Shown here: positions 1 to 6,714 of the stretch, one piece after another
Layout of the letters: the number at the start of each line of letters is the position of its first letter
Position numbering within the stretch: position 1 is the stretch's first letter
Origin: a virus
DNA: 41,333 nucleotides
Virus record (IMG/VR): IMGVR_UViG_3300030328_001105
Location: 1-41,333 of that record
Direction: 5' to 3' (one strand)
Position numbers and translations under genes: made by a program
Notes under the pieces: generated by a model
Told to the model about the DNA's origin: nothing
Seen by the model: only the letters and a program-made list of their open reading frames with translations
Database searches by the model: none

Positions 1-2
1 AT

Positions 3-401
3 GCTATTATAAAATCAACAGCACAAGGAAATGCTAATTCAGATTTAGTAGCTGGTGATTGGGATAGTCTAGATTTCAGCACTTTATATGCTGGAAGTTC
101 TACGACATATTGGCCTGACACAAATACTGTAAGTCAAATAAGTTTAAATTCAAATGCGGTAGCTGCATTTAGTACAGGTTATTTGAAAATTTGTATTGTG
201 TGGTATATGGATTATTCTAATACAGCTCCTTTATCAACAGGAAATTATTATGCAAGACAAAATTTTTCTTATGTTCCAAGGATTAATTTTGATGCTACAG
301 CTGCTGGATATGGTAATGATATTATAGGTGTTTCTAGTAGTGATATAGGTTCAGTAATAACAGTTGCGTCTGCAGATATAGGTTCAATTATAGGAGTTTA
401 A
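3..401 (+). CDS. C-terminal end of a probable tail/fibre-type virion protein (5' truncated)
   Basis: The reading frame is open from the left edge of the window, so the true start lies upstream and only the last 132 residues are visible. The segment is rich in Ser, Thr, Ala, Asn and Tyr, has no long charged helix, and looks beta-structured. It ends with short degenerate repeats of the form I-x-x-V-x-S-x-D-I-G-S (IGVSSSDIGS, ITVASADIGS, IIGV). Similar C-terminal tails occur on fibre or appendage proteins of marine phages; that comparison is from memory. The stop is followed after 17 bases by the next start, in the same transcription direction. The function is an inference. A generic structural protein is equally possible. 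Confidence 0.6.
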   Translation, partial: AIIKSTAQGNANSDLVAGDWDSLDFSTLYAGSSTTYWPDTNTVSQISLNSNAVAAFSTGYLKICIVWYMDYSNTAPLSTGNYYARQNFSYVPRINFDATAAGYGNDIIGVSSSDIGSVITVASADIGSIIGV

Positions 402-418
402 TAATAAAATTAAATAAT

Positions 419-670
419 ATGGCAAATAAATATGAATTACAAATAATAGATGTAATAAAAGAAGAAAATAAAATAATTCGTGTAGATTATAAATATAAAG
501 CTTACAATGAATTAAATCAAATGGCTTTTGTAAAAGGAAGTAAGAACATAGGTGAAAAAGATAAATTAGAAGATGTATCTTTAGAAGAATGGTTACTTAA
601 AAAAATTAAAACAAAAGAACAAAAAAAATTAAAAGAATTACTAGGTCAAAAAGTAGATTTATCTAAATAG
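419..670 (+). CDS. Small charged hypothetical protein
   Basis: An 83-residue lysine- and glutamate-rich protein that I do not recognise. The N-terminal half alternates hydrophobic and charged residues (YELQIIDVI, KIIRVDYKYKAY), consistent with beta strands. The C-terminal half is a predicted basic helix (EEWLLKKIKTKEQKKLKELL). There is no signal peptide or membrane segment. The ATG follows a TAAATAAT leader, the A/T-rich context seen before most genes here. It sits between a probable fibre protein and a small unknown gene, so a role as a small virion accessory protein is possible but unsupported. Confidence 0.65.
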   Translation: MANKYELQIIDVIKEENKIIRVDYKYKAYNELNQMAFVKGSKNIGEKDKLEDVSLEEWLLKKIKTKEQKKLKELLGQKVDLSK

Positions 671-706
671 TAAATTACACTTAAAACCCGTAATAATAAT
701 AATATA

Positions 707-717
707 CCCGGCTCGGG
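707..717 (+). other. Short GC-rich hairpin between two small genes
   Basis: CCCG-GCT-CGGG forms a perfect 4-bp stem with a 3-base loop in an otherwise AT-rich 85-base gap (671-755). The stem is short and no T-run follows, so it is at best a weak terminator or RNA processing structure. It is listed because it is one of few GC-rich patches between genes. Confidence 0.3.
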
Positions 718-755
718 AAGAGCAACAACCAAATATAAACTTTAAACCAAAAATT

Positions 756-1043
756 ATGACGTTTTATTATCAGACTAGAACGTGGAATAGTCAACCACAA
801 ATTTCAGAAGAAACCATTAACCTTTGGAAACATCTTTCAGAAAAAAAGAACTGGAGAATAACCCAATTACCTAACGGTTTTTATCAAACTGAATACCAAG
901 ATCCAAATGAAGATACTTGGAACGACGTGACCCGTAGAGAAACTATTGAAGGAGCAGAAGCTGCTATTGACGGATCAGTAGAGCATTATGCTAAGAAATT
1001 AGAATACATAAGCGGACCAAAAGTCGTAAAAACCTTTAAATAA
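756..1043 (+). CDS. Small conserved-looking hypothetical protein
   Basis: A 95-residue protein of unknown function. It is rich in aromatic residues: FYYQTRTWNSQ at the start, then NLWKHLSEKKNWRI and NGFYQTEYQDPNEDTW. An acidic helix (RRETIEGAEAAIDGSVEHY) and a basic tail (GPKVVKTF) follow. This looks like a compact folded domain with a buried Trp/Tyr core and no membrane segment. The start is an ATG behind AAAAATT, the standard context here. Unlike its neighbours it contains several GAC, ACC and AAC codons. It lies directly before groEL, separated only by an AAATT repeat leader, and may share its transcript. I cannot assign a role. Confidence 0.65.
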   Translation: MTFYYQTRTWNSQPQISEETINLWKHLSEKKNWRITQLPNGFYQTEYQDPNEDTWNDVTRRETIEGAEAAIDGSVEHYAKKLEYISGPKVVKTFK

Positions 1044-1045
1044 TT

Positions 1046-1066
1046 AAATTAAATTAAATTAAATAC
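1046..1066 (+). repeat. AAATT tandem repeat leader upstream of groEL
   Basis: Three AAATT units followed by AAATA fill the gap between the preceding stop and the groEL ATG. Partial copies of the same unit precede the starts at 8808 and 27196. Bacteroidota translation favours A-rich, unstructured leaders over Shine-Dalgarno pairing, so this is probably a translation-enhancing leader. Simple slippage of AT-rich DNA is the alternative. Confidence 0.5.
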
Positions 1067-1067
1067 T

Positions 1068-2615
1068 ATGATTGTAAAAAATCTAAATTTTGGTAGTGAT
1101 GCCAGAGACAAAGTATTTAAAGGTATAGAAAAACTCACAAATGCTGTTAGCTCCACACTAGGAGCTAGCGGTAAATGTGTTATTTTAGAAGATGCGCAAG
1201 GAAATCCAATAATAACAAAAGATGGTGTTACAGTTGCTGATTCAATTATACTTTTAAATCCTGTAGAAAACATGGGTGCTACTTTATTAAAAGAAGCAGC
1301 AAGAAAAACAGTTAAAGAAGCTGGAGATGGTACAACGACAGCAACAATTTTAGCACACGCAATACTTAAACATGCTTATAAAGTGTTAGATAAAAGCAAT
1401 ACAAGAGAGATTAAAGAAGGTATTTTATCTGCTACAAAAAAAGTAATTAAGTATTTAGAAGAAACATCTGTTCCAGTATCTGGTAACATGATTGATCAAA
1501 TAGCTACTATATCTACAAATAATGATTCTGATTTAGGTGGATTAATAGCTGATGCTTTTAGAGAAGTTGGCGAAACTGGAGTTGTTATTATGGAACCATC
1601 TAATTTAGGTGAAACAAAAGTCGAAATTGTAGAAGGAGTAGAATATCATAAAGGCTTTTGTCATGGTGAATTTATCACTAATAAAGATAAAACAACAGCT
1701 GAACTAGAAAATCCTCTAGTATTGCTAATGGATTCCAAGATAGATTCTATTAGACAAATTCAACCTGTACTAGAACATGTGATAAAAAATAACAAAGCTT
1801 TATTAATTATTGGAGAAGTAGAACCTGGTGTATTATCTGCTCTAGTGATGAATAAGAAAAAAGGAAATATAAAAATTAATGTTATAGATCCTCCTGCGTA
1901 TGGACTAAGAAGAAAAGAAATATTTAATGATCTTTCTTTATTAACTGGAGCTACTGTTATAAATGAAGACTTAGGAGATGATTTAAGTACTATAGAAATT
2001 GATTATTTAGGAGTTTGTTTAAAGTCTATATCAACTCAAGATCAAACTATTATAAGAGTTGATGAAACTTCTGACGAAGTTAATGAGATAATAAAGAAAA
2101 TTAAAAAAGATCTTAAGAAAAAAAATAAAGCCCATATACAAGTGGGATTAGAAAAAAGATTAGCTAGATTAAGCGCTAAAGTTGCAATTGTAAAAATTGG
2201 CGCTAACTCTGATATTGAATTAAAAGAAAAACAAGACAGAGTTGAAGATGCTATTTGTGCTACTAAAGCTGCAATTAAAGAAGGCATAGTTTCAGGAGGG
2301 GGAATTGCGTTATTAAACGCGGCGTTAAATATAGATGAAGACAATATAGGAGAGAAAATCCTAGCTACAGCTATATTAACTCCATTTAAAATAATACTAG
2401 ATAACGCTGGATTAAATAAAATAACATTACCTACAGAAGAAGGTGTAGGTGTTGATGTGGTTACAGGAAATATGGTAAATATGATAGAGCATGGTATTAT
2501 TGATCCACTACTGGTAACTAAAAGCGCTTTAACTAATGCAGCTTCTGTAGCCGCAACTATTTTATCAACCGATTGTGTAATTAATAATGTAAGAGTAGAT
2601 GAGAGCAATAGGTAG
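1068..2615 (+). CDS. groEL: Phage-encoded GroEL-type chaperonin
   Basis: A 515-residue group I chaperonin; cellular GroEL is about 548. ATP-site residues are intact and almost in register with E. coli: Asp52 in ITKDGVTVA, Asp87 in AGDGTTTATILA, and Asp394 in RVEDAICAT (E. coli Asp398). The SGGGIALLNA segment follows. The apical domain has the LLIIGEVEPGVLSALVMN substrate/GroES-binding region and a GLRRKEIFNDLSLLTGATVI block. The protein ends in VDESNR and lacks the Gly-Gly-Met tail of cellular GroEL. That missing tail, the short length, and the phage genes on both sides argue for a phage gene rather than host contamination. Its end overlaps the groES start by 17 bases, implying coupled translation. 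The probable role is folding the phage capsid or its very large virion proteins in the host cytoplasm. Confidence 0.95.
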   Translation: MIVKNLNFGSDARDKVFKGIEKLTNAVSSTLGASGKCVILEDAQGNPIITKDGVTVADSIILLNPVENMGATLLKEAARKTVKEAGDGTTTATILAHAILKHAYKVLDKSNTREIKEGILSATKKVIKYLEETSVPVSGNMIDQIATISTNNDSDLGGLIADAFREVGETGVVIMEPSNLGETKVEIVEGVEYHKGFCHGEFITNKDKTTAELENPLVLLMDSKIDSIRQIQPVLEHVIKNNKALLIIGEVEPGVLSALVMNKKKGNIKINVIDPPAYGLRRKEIFNDLSLLTGATVINEDLGDDLSTIEIDYLGVCLKSISTQDQTIIRVDETSDEVNEIIKKIKKDLKKKNKAHIQVGLEKRLARLSAKVAIVKIGANSDIELKEKQDRVEDAICATKAAIKEGIVSGGGIALLNAALNIDEDNIGEKILATAILTPFKIILDNAGLNKITLPTEEGVGVDVVTGNMVNMIEHGIIDPLLVTKSALTNAASVAATILSTDCVINNVRVDESNR

Positions 2616-2859
2616 AAATTTAGTTATAGAAAAAATTGAACAAGGTACTAAACAAACCGAAGGTGGTTTATTATTAGCAGAATTACATAGAGATGATGTA
2701 AGATATATTAAAGCTAAGGTATTTACAGTAGGTGAAGAAGTACAAGGTGTTAAAAAAGATGATATAATCTATTATGACAAACATGCAGGTCATATAATAG
2801 AGTTTAAAGATAAAACATTTAATGTAATAAAATCACAAGATGTGGTTGTTGTTTTATGA
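2599..2859 (+). CDS. groES: GroES-type co-chaperonin
   Basis: An 86-residue protein; cellular GroES is about 97. It starts RNLVIEKIEQG, matching the conserved N-terminal strand, and continues into a mobile-loop-like segment KQTEGGLLLAEL. There, the Gly-Gly-Leu-Leu-Leu resembles the hydrophobic tripeptide that docks on GroEL. It ends IKSQDVVVVL, like the terminal strand of GroES. It overlaps groEL by 17 bases and the next gene by 4 (ATGA), so translation is probably coupled through all three. The order groEL-groES is opposite to the usual bacterial groES-groEL. A role as lid of the phage GroEL is likely. T4 gp31 is a functional precedent for a phage GroES. Confidence 0.9.
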   Translation: MRAIGRNLVIEKIEQGTKQTEGGLLLAELHRDDVRYIKAKVFTVGEEVQGVKKDDIIYYDKHAGHIIEFKDKTFNVIKSQDVVVVL

Positions 2860-3320
2860 AAAAGCTAGAGGCGTCAGATATTAAAGATCTGAAATTGCTG
2901 CAACATTACCGTATAATACGCAAATGGGCTTCCAAAAACAACAGCCTTCTTGAAGCAGATCTAGAATTGTTAATATATCTAGACTGCATTGATTTATTTA
3001 CAAAAAATGACTTTGAAAAAGGAGTATATTCTTATAGTTGGGATAATAGAAGATGGAGTAGATTAATAAAAGGCGAATGGATAAAAGTGTGGAGAAATAG
3101 AAATAGAACTACACAAAAATACAATATTTATCAAGTTTCTTTTAAAGGTAAACAACTTATTAATAGAATATACAAAATAATGCTAGGAAATGAAAAAATA
3201 CCCACAAGTATTAGAAGAAACAAAATAATGAAAGGTAATTCTTATATGAACAAGGTATTAACAAAAAGTATTCTAGAAGTAAATAAAGATATTATAAAAA
3301 ATAAAAATTATGAATCGTAA
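2856..3320 (+). CDS. Possible winged-helix (MarR-like) protein
   Basis: A 154-residue basic protein that starts in an ATGA overlap with groES. The N-terminal half is helical (LKLLQHYRIIRKWASKN, then ADLELLIYLDCIDLF). A Trp-rich segment follows (YSYSWDNRRWSRLIKGEWI), then RTTQKYNIYQVSFKGKQLI and NRIYKIMLGNEKIP. The pattern of helices, basic wing-like turn, and 'Y-x-V-S-x-K-G-K' strand resembles winged-helix domains in marine phage proteins sometimes labelled MarR-like. The C-terminal 40 residues are a lysine-rich tail. It could be a transcription regulator or a DNA-binding virion component. The fold is inferred by eye only. Confidence 0.5.
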   Translation: MKKLEASDIKDLKLLQHYRIIRKWASKNNSLLEADLELLIYLDCIDLFTKNDFEKGVYSYSWDNRRWSRLIKGEWIKVWRNRNRTTQKYNIYQVSFKGKQLINRIYKIMLGNEKIPTSIRRNKIMKGNSYMNKVLTKSILEVNKDIIKNKNYES

Positions 3321-3840
3321 ATCTGCTTTCAAACAGTTAATAAACAACCCAAGCAATGGTGGATATTCTTTTACCACAGCTGCAGATACATATATGCAGA
3401 CTGGTCTTGGTGGGGGTGAAGCAGGTAAATCTCAAGCATATAGAGATGCTAAATTAGCTAGATTGAGACAAGATCCTGAGTATGTTGCCAAGGAAAGATT
3501 AGCAAAAATTGGTAGTTTTAGATTAAATCAGTATAATAGACCAAGTACTGAAGATACTGAAAGTACTAGTCAATATATGAGAGATATTGCGGGTTATAAT
3601 CAAGATACAGGTGTTACTGTTTATAATCAACAAAGATCAGATAACCCAGAATTTAATGTAAGTGGTTTAGCTTATAATAATTTAGCAGGTGGTATTAATA
3701 ACCCTCCTCTATTAGGTCAACCATCTGATGTTCTGAATGATCAATCAAATGTAACAAATAATTTATTTTCTAATCAAGCTGTGGATAATATGTTTTCAAC
3801 AACTCCCGAAACTAGATTAGAAGATACAATGATGACATAA
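3310..3840 (+). CDS. Asn/Gln-rich hypothetical protein
   Basis: A 176-residue protein of low complexity. It is rich in Asn, Gln, Ser and Thr and looks largely disordered from about residue 70 onward. Only the region around residues 33-75 (GGGEAGKSQAYRDAKLARLR, then VAKERLAKIGSFRLNQY) looks helical. There is no signal peptide, no membrane segment and no catalytic motif. The start overlaps the preceding gene by 11 bases and sits in the AAAATTATG context. The neighbouring small genes look like virion accessory proteins, so a minor structural or internal protein is plausible. I do not recognise the family. Confidence 0.55.
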   Translation: MNRKSAFKQLINNPSNGGYSFTTAADTYMQTGLGGGEAGKSQAYRDAKLARLRQDPEYVAKERLAKIGSFRLNQYNRPSTEDTESTSQYMRDIAGYNQDTGVTVYNQQRSDNPEFNVSGLAYNNLAGGINNPPLLGQPSDVLNDQSNVTNNLFSNQAVDNMFSTTPETRLEDTMMT

Positions 3841-3864
3841 TAACAACAACTAAAACAAAAACAA

Positions 3865-4086
3865 ATGCAAAGCAAAAAATATGATCCAGCAATGGAAAGA
3901 TTAAAACCAGGAAGTAAGGTTGGTATAGTTGGAGAATCTCATATATGGGATGGGCCTCTAGATCAAGTTGGTAGACCACATGGTAGTGGATCTAGTTCTG
4001 GTATCACAGGAATGGAAGTATTAAAAGCACCAATAAAATACAATCCTTTAAATGCTGTATTGTGTGCTAATGGTAAAAAATATTAA
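3865..4086 (+). CDS. Small Gly/Pro-rich hypothetical protein
   Basis: A 73-residue protein of unknown function. It has a basic N-terminus (MQSKKYDPAMERLKPGSK), a glycine- and histidine-containing middle (GESHIWDGPLDQ, then RPHGSGSSSGITG), and a short C-terminus with one Cys. There is no membrane segment or recognisable motif. It begins after an AACAACAACTAAAACAAAAACAA leader. That CAA-rich leader type recurs before the genes at 4910 and 5339, suggesting the three are expressed in a similar way. Confidence 0.5.
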   Translation: MQSKKYDPAMERLKPGSKVGIVGESHIWDGPLDQVGRPHGSGSSSGITGMEVLKAPIKYNPLNAVLCANGKKY

Positions 4087-4097
4087 AATAAAAGAAA

Positions 4098-4628
4098 ATG
4101 AGCAAGTATATAAACGCAATAAAAGTTATTCCTAGTGATACTATTAATATACCTTTACCAGGTGTATTAGATAGTGGAACTAGTACAGCAGGTGCTGGAG
4201 CTGGTGAAATAGAAGATACAGGCGCTAATTGGACTAACGCTAAAACAAATGTTGCTAGTCCAGCGGGATACAATATTAGTCCAGGAGATGTAGTATACGA
4301 TACTACAGATTCAACAGTATCTGAAGTAAATTATGTTGAAAGCGATACAGTTATTCAAATAAGTAATAATGATTTTCAAGGAGTTACACATGGTTATAAA
4401 ATATATAAAGGTAATAAAGGTGGTTTTGAAGGATTTGATTTATTAGTTGGAGCTGCTCCAGGTGGAGATGTTACAGTTGTTACAATAGAGGGTGACGAAG
4501 TAGTTATTCCTCAAGCGGCTATGACTGTTGGAAGTATTTTAGAATTAGCAGTAATAAAAGTTAAAGCTAGTACACCAGCAACAAACGCAAAATTCGTAGC
4601 TTTAAAATTACAATCACAAATTAATTAA
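4098..4628 (+). CDS. Probable beta-rich virion structural protein
   Basis: A 176-residue protein composed mainly of Gly, Ala, Ser, Thr, Val and Ile, with few charged residues. Segments such as NISPGDVVYDTTDSTVSEV, ESDTVIQISNND and VTVVTIEGDEVVI alternate hydrophobic and polar residues, as expected for beta strands. Gly/Ala-rich turns (STAGAGAGE) lie between them. The ending NAKFVALKLQSQIN resembles the edge of a beta sandwich. This composition is common among capsid decoration or head-fibre proteins. No enzymatic motif is visible. Position among small genes upstream of a strong terminator fits a late structural protein. A tail component is the main alternative. Confidence 0.6.
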   Translation: MSKYINAIKVIPSDTINIPLPGVLDSGTSTAGAGAGEIEDTGANWTNAKTNVASPAGYNISPGDVVYDTTDSTVSEVNYVESDTVIQISNNDFQGVTHGYKIYKGNKGGFEGFDLLVGAAPGGDVTVVTIEGDEVVIPQAAMTVGSILELAVIKVKASTPATNAKFVALKLQSQIN

Positions 4629-4630
4629 TT

Positions 4631-4888
4631 ATGTCTAGATTTTCAACACCATTTTTACATAAATCACCACTTAAAGAATCTTTATCAGAAATAAGAGAAA
4701 AACCGGGTATGAGTAATGCGGGTAAATATCCAGATGTTGCAGCAGATGATTTTGCTGGACCACACGGAACTTATCCTATTAACACTATTGAAAGAGCAAG
4801 ATCAGCTTTATCATTAGCTCATAATGCTTCTAATCCTGAAGCTATTAAAGCTAAGGTGTATGCTAAATACCCTTCATTAAAACAATAA
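4631..4888 (+). CDS. Small protein with a YPI...KAKVYAKYP domain (DUF6582-like)
   Basis: An 85-residue protein starting two bases after the previous stop. The N-terminus reads MSRFSTPFLHKSPLKES, a short tag of a type seen on many small marine Bacteroidota phage proteins. The C-terminal half has FAGPHGTYPINTIERARSA, then a helix and EAIKAKVYAKYPSLKQ. That Tyr-Pro-Ile, Arg-Ala-x-x-Ala, Lys-Val-x-x-x-Tyr-Pro pattern resembles the short domain called DUF6582 in phage proteins, as I recall it. The domain has no assigned enzymatic function that I know of. A small virion or head-associated role is likely. Confidence 0.6.
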   Translation: MSRFSTPFLHKSPLKESLSEIREKPGMSNAGKYPDVAADDFAGPHGTYPINTIERARSALSLAHNASNPEAIKAKVYAKYPSLKQ

Positions 4889-4909
4889 CAACAACAAAAA
4901 CAATAAATT

Positions 4910-5275
4910 ATGGAAAAAGGACAAGCTGGAGAATATTCCGGCAACTCAAAATGGGCACACAAACATTACATGGAAAATTCAATTCATGATTTTGAAACAG
5001 GTCACCCTGTCGCTGGTAAATACGAAGCTGAAAGAGCTTCTGCTTTTAAACAAAGAATGGATGATGAATTTTTATCACCCGTTGATGGATCAGATCAAAA
5101 TTTAGACAATTCAGCTGAAAGAGCATTTGAAAATAACTATGGTATGTCAGCTGCAAGAATGTCAGCATTAAAAAATAGATATTCAAAAGAACCAATTGAA
5201 GTTCCACCTGTAAATTTCCCCAAATACGAAGAGGCGGGATCACCAAGAAGAAAAAAGAAACCATATGAAAAATAA
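4910..5275 (+). CDS. Hydrophilic hypothetical protein
   Basis: A 121-residue charged protein with no membrane segment. It has His-rich and aromatic helical stretches (SKWAHKHYMENSIHDFETGH), an Ala/Glu helix (GKYEAERASAFKQRMDDEF), and a basic tail (SPRRKKKPYEK) that could contact nucleic acid. The start is AAATTATG behind a CAACAACAAAAA leader. The function is unknown. The position within a run of probable virion accessory genes suggests an internal or scaffold-associated protein, but nothing in the sequence proves it. Confidence 0.55.
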   Translation: MEKGQAGEYSGNSKWAHKHYMENSIHDFETGHPVAGKYEAERASAFKQRMDDEFLSPVDGSDQNLDNSAERAFENNYGMSAARMSALKNRYSKEPIEVPPVNFPKYEEAGSPRRKKKPYEK

Positions 5276-5338
5276 CAGTAAGAGAGCTGTATAAAACTCA
5301 AGTCAAACATAACATTAACAAAACAAAACAACAACAAA

Positions 5339-5785
5339 ATGGCAAAATTTGTAAAATTTAAAATTGAAAACAATACTGCAATTGGTAACCCAGGTGGAGA
5401 TTTAGCTAGAGATGTTTTAGTAAATGTGGATCACATTGAAAACATCGAAGATAATATCACTGGAGGTGGTGCTTATACAGTAATTGTAACTTTAAGAAGT
5501 GGATTAGCTCAGTATGCATCAACATTTGCTGATGGAACTGCAACTTCAGTTGCTGGTAGAATATTAACTTTAAAAGTTTCTAAATCTAGCGCAACTTTAG
5601 TAAATCCTGATGCGGTTACAGTTAAATCTAATATGCCTTCTCAATCAATTGTTAGAGCTTTAACAGCAAACCCAGGTGGTGTAGCTGCAACTGCTCAACT
5701 AGCTTTAGATGGTGGTGGTGTAAGAGGTACAGATGACCAAATGTATTGGAATAGTGCTGTATTTTCAACAGACAACACTTTATAG
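5339..5785 (+). CDS. Probable capsid decoration or head-fibre protein
   Basis: A 148-residue, Gly/Ala/Val/Thr-rich protein with beta character. It begins MAKFVKFKIENNTAIGNPGG. A strand pair follows (VLVNVDHIENIED, AYTVIVTLRSG), then an Ala/Thr-rich segment and a conserved-looking AQLALDGGG turn. Short proteins starting with Met-Ala-Lys-Phe and built this way are frequent as abundant virion proteins in marine phages; this is from memory. The 63-base leader is CAA/AAC-rich and free of Shine-Dalgarno sequence. The gene is followed within 20 bases by the strongest terminator hairpin of the window, consistent with a highly expressed late gene. Confidence 0.6.
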   Translation: MAKFVKFKIENNTAIGNPGGDLARDVLVNVDHIENIEDNITGGGAYTVIVTLRSGLAQYASTFADGTATSVAGRILTLKVSKSSATLVNPDAVTVKSNMPSQSIVRALTANPGGVAATAQLALDGGGVRGTDDQMYWNSAVFSTDNTL

Positions 5786-5804
5786 TAAGTAACTAAAACA
5801 TATT

Positions 5805-5836
5805 CCCCGTGTGTATACGCGGGGTATTGTTTATTT
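5805..5836 (+). terminator. Rho-independent terminator
   Basis: Positions 5805-5824 fold into a GC-rich hairpin. CCCCG pairs with CGGGG, and the stem extends inward with T-G, G-C and T-A pairs to a 4-base loop. The T-rich run TATTGTTTATTTTAAT follows directly. This is the only structure in the window with the full stem-plus-U-tract layout on the plus strand. It closes the block of small structural genes ending at 5785. Confidence 0.8.
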
Positions 5837-5848
5837 TAATCAAATTAT

Positions 5849-6007
5849 ATGAAACACGAAGGATTAGGGGATACAATAGATAGTATAACATATTATACAG
5901 GCATAAAACATTTAACAATATTTATTACTGGTTTATTTGGTTTACCTTGTGGTTGTGAAGCTAGAAGAAAGTATCTTAATAAACTTTTCCCATATAAAAG
6001 AAAATAA
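5849..6007 (+). CDS. 52-residue Cys-containing small protein
   Basis: A short gene beginning MKHEGLGDTIDSITYYTGIK and ending CGCEARRKYLNKLFPYKRK. The arrangement is an acidic 'GLGDTI' start, a Thr-Gly-Ile-Lys helix, a central hydrophobic stretch (HLTIFITGLFGLP), and a Cys-Gly-Cys-x-x-Arg-Arg motif before Leu-Asn-x-Leu-Phe-Pro-Tyr. I recall this as a recurrent tiny protein in phages, with no known function. The two Cys could bind a metal or form a disulfide. It starts 25 bases after the terminator hairpin and its stop is two bases before the next ATG. The compact, motif-rich sequence supports a real gene despite the size. Confidence 0.7.
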   Translation: MKHEGLGDTIDSITYYTGIKHLTIFITGLFGLPCGCEARRKYLNKLFPYKRK

Positions 6008-6009
6008 TT

Positions 6010-6339
6010 ATGGCTTTTAAACTTAATAATCCACCTTATCAGGTAGATAATACTCCAATATATCAAGTTCATGATATGGACAAAGATACTATGGGTATTG
6101 CTAATATGAATGGCGGTATTACAGTTGATAAAGATTTACCACCACATATAAAAGAAGATGTTATAAGACACGAAAAAGTTCATGTATTACAGATGAAAAG
6201 AGGTGACTTATCTTATGATGATGATTGTGTTTGGTGGAAAGGTAAATGCTGGCCTAGAGATGAAATGGATGAGGGTAATAAAAATTTACCTTGGGAAAAC
6301 GAAGCATATACACATGGAAATATGTTTAAATATTCGTGA
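6010..6339 (+). CDS. Small HEXXH zinc-metallopeptidase-like protein
   Basis: A 109-residue protein carrying IRHEKVHVLQ, with His54-Glu55 and His58 forming an HEXXH zinc site. A downstream Glu98 in PWENEAY could be the third ligand, as in gluzincin-type minimal peptidases. Conserved-looking Trp and Cys residues lie between (DDCVWWKGKCWPRDEMDE). There is no signal peptide, so it acts in the cytoplasm or in the virion. The N-terminus MAFKLNNPPYQVDNTPIYQ resembles that of the protein at 6715. Possible roles are maturation cleavage of virion proteins or an action during entry. The family is recognised by motif only. Confidence 0.65.
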   Translation: MAFKLNNPPYQVDNTPIYQVHDMDKDTMGIANMNGGITVDKDLPPHIKEDVIRHEKVHVLQMKRGDLSYDDDCVWWKGKCWPRDEMDEGNKNLPWENEAYTHGNMFKYS

Positions 6340-6372
6340 TTATATAATTAAATAATAATTAAATCAAATATA

Positions 6373-6711
6373 ATGAAAAATTTTTTTATAATAGCATTTA
6401 TGCTATTAACTACATTGACTTATAGTCAAGATAAATTTATAGGGGAATGGACTTCTAATGGATTTGCTACAGATATGACAATAGAAGTAGTAGATAATAA
6501 ATTAAATATTGAATGTATTAGTTCAACTTCTTATAAACCTTTAGAAACAACAAATGTTGTTTATAAAAATAATAAAATAACTCTAAATAATTATTTTAAA
6601 CCTAATAATTGGAGTTCTAAAAAAACAATAGAATACAAGAACAAAGACACGTTATTGGTTACTGTATCAAGTAAAATTGGAGTATATAAAATAGCGTATA
6701 TAAAAAAATAA
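6373..6711 (+). CDS. Secreted or periplasmic small protein with signal peptide
   Basis: A 112-residue protein with a classical signal peptide: MKN, a hydrophobic core FFIIAFMLLTTL, then TYSQ with probable cleavage before Gln-Asp. The mature part starts DKFIGEWTSNG and is beta-rich (TIEVVDNKLNIECISS, KIGVYKIAYIKK), resembling small lipocalin-like or immunity-type beta domains. Export from a flavobacterial cell is unusual for a phage structural protein. It could alter the infected cell's envelope, for example by superinfection exclusion, or be a host-derived cargo gene. The ATG has an A/T-rich leader. I do not recognise a specific family. Confidence 0.65.
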   Translation: MKNFFIIAFMLLTTLTYSQDKFIGEWTSNGFATDMTIEVVDNKLNIECISSTSYKPLETTNVVYKNNKITLNNYFKPNNWSSKKTIEYKNKDTLLVTVSSKIGVYKIAYIKK

Positions 6712-6714
6712 ATT

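Noticed and set aside
1046-1066. AAATT repeats as a possible origin iteron or CRISPR-like array
   Set aside because: Units are only 5 bases, contiguous and AT-only, with no spacers. Similar short runs precede other starts, so a leader role is simpler.
2042-2608. 188-residue minus-strand open frame opposite groEL
   Set aside because: It mirrors a conserved chaperonin coding region, consists mainly of Ile, Leu, Ser and Thr from AT-rich antisense codons, and has no start context or partner genes on that strand.
5276-5338. ACAG...CTGT inverted repeat after the gene ending at 5275
   Set aside because: Only four base pairs, with no T-run. Not distinguishable from chance.
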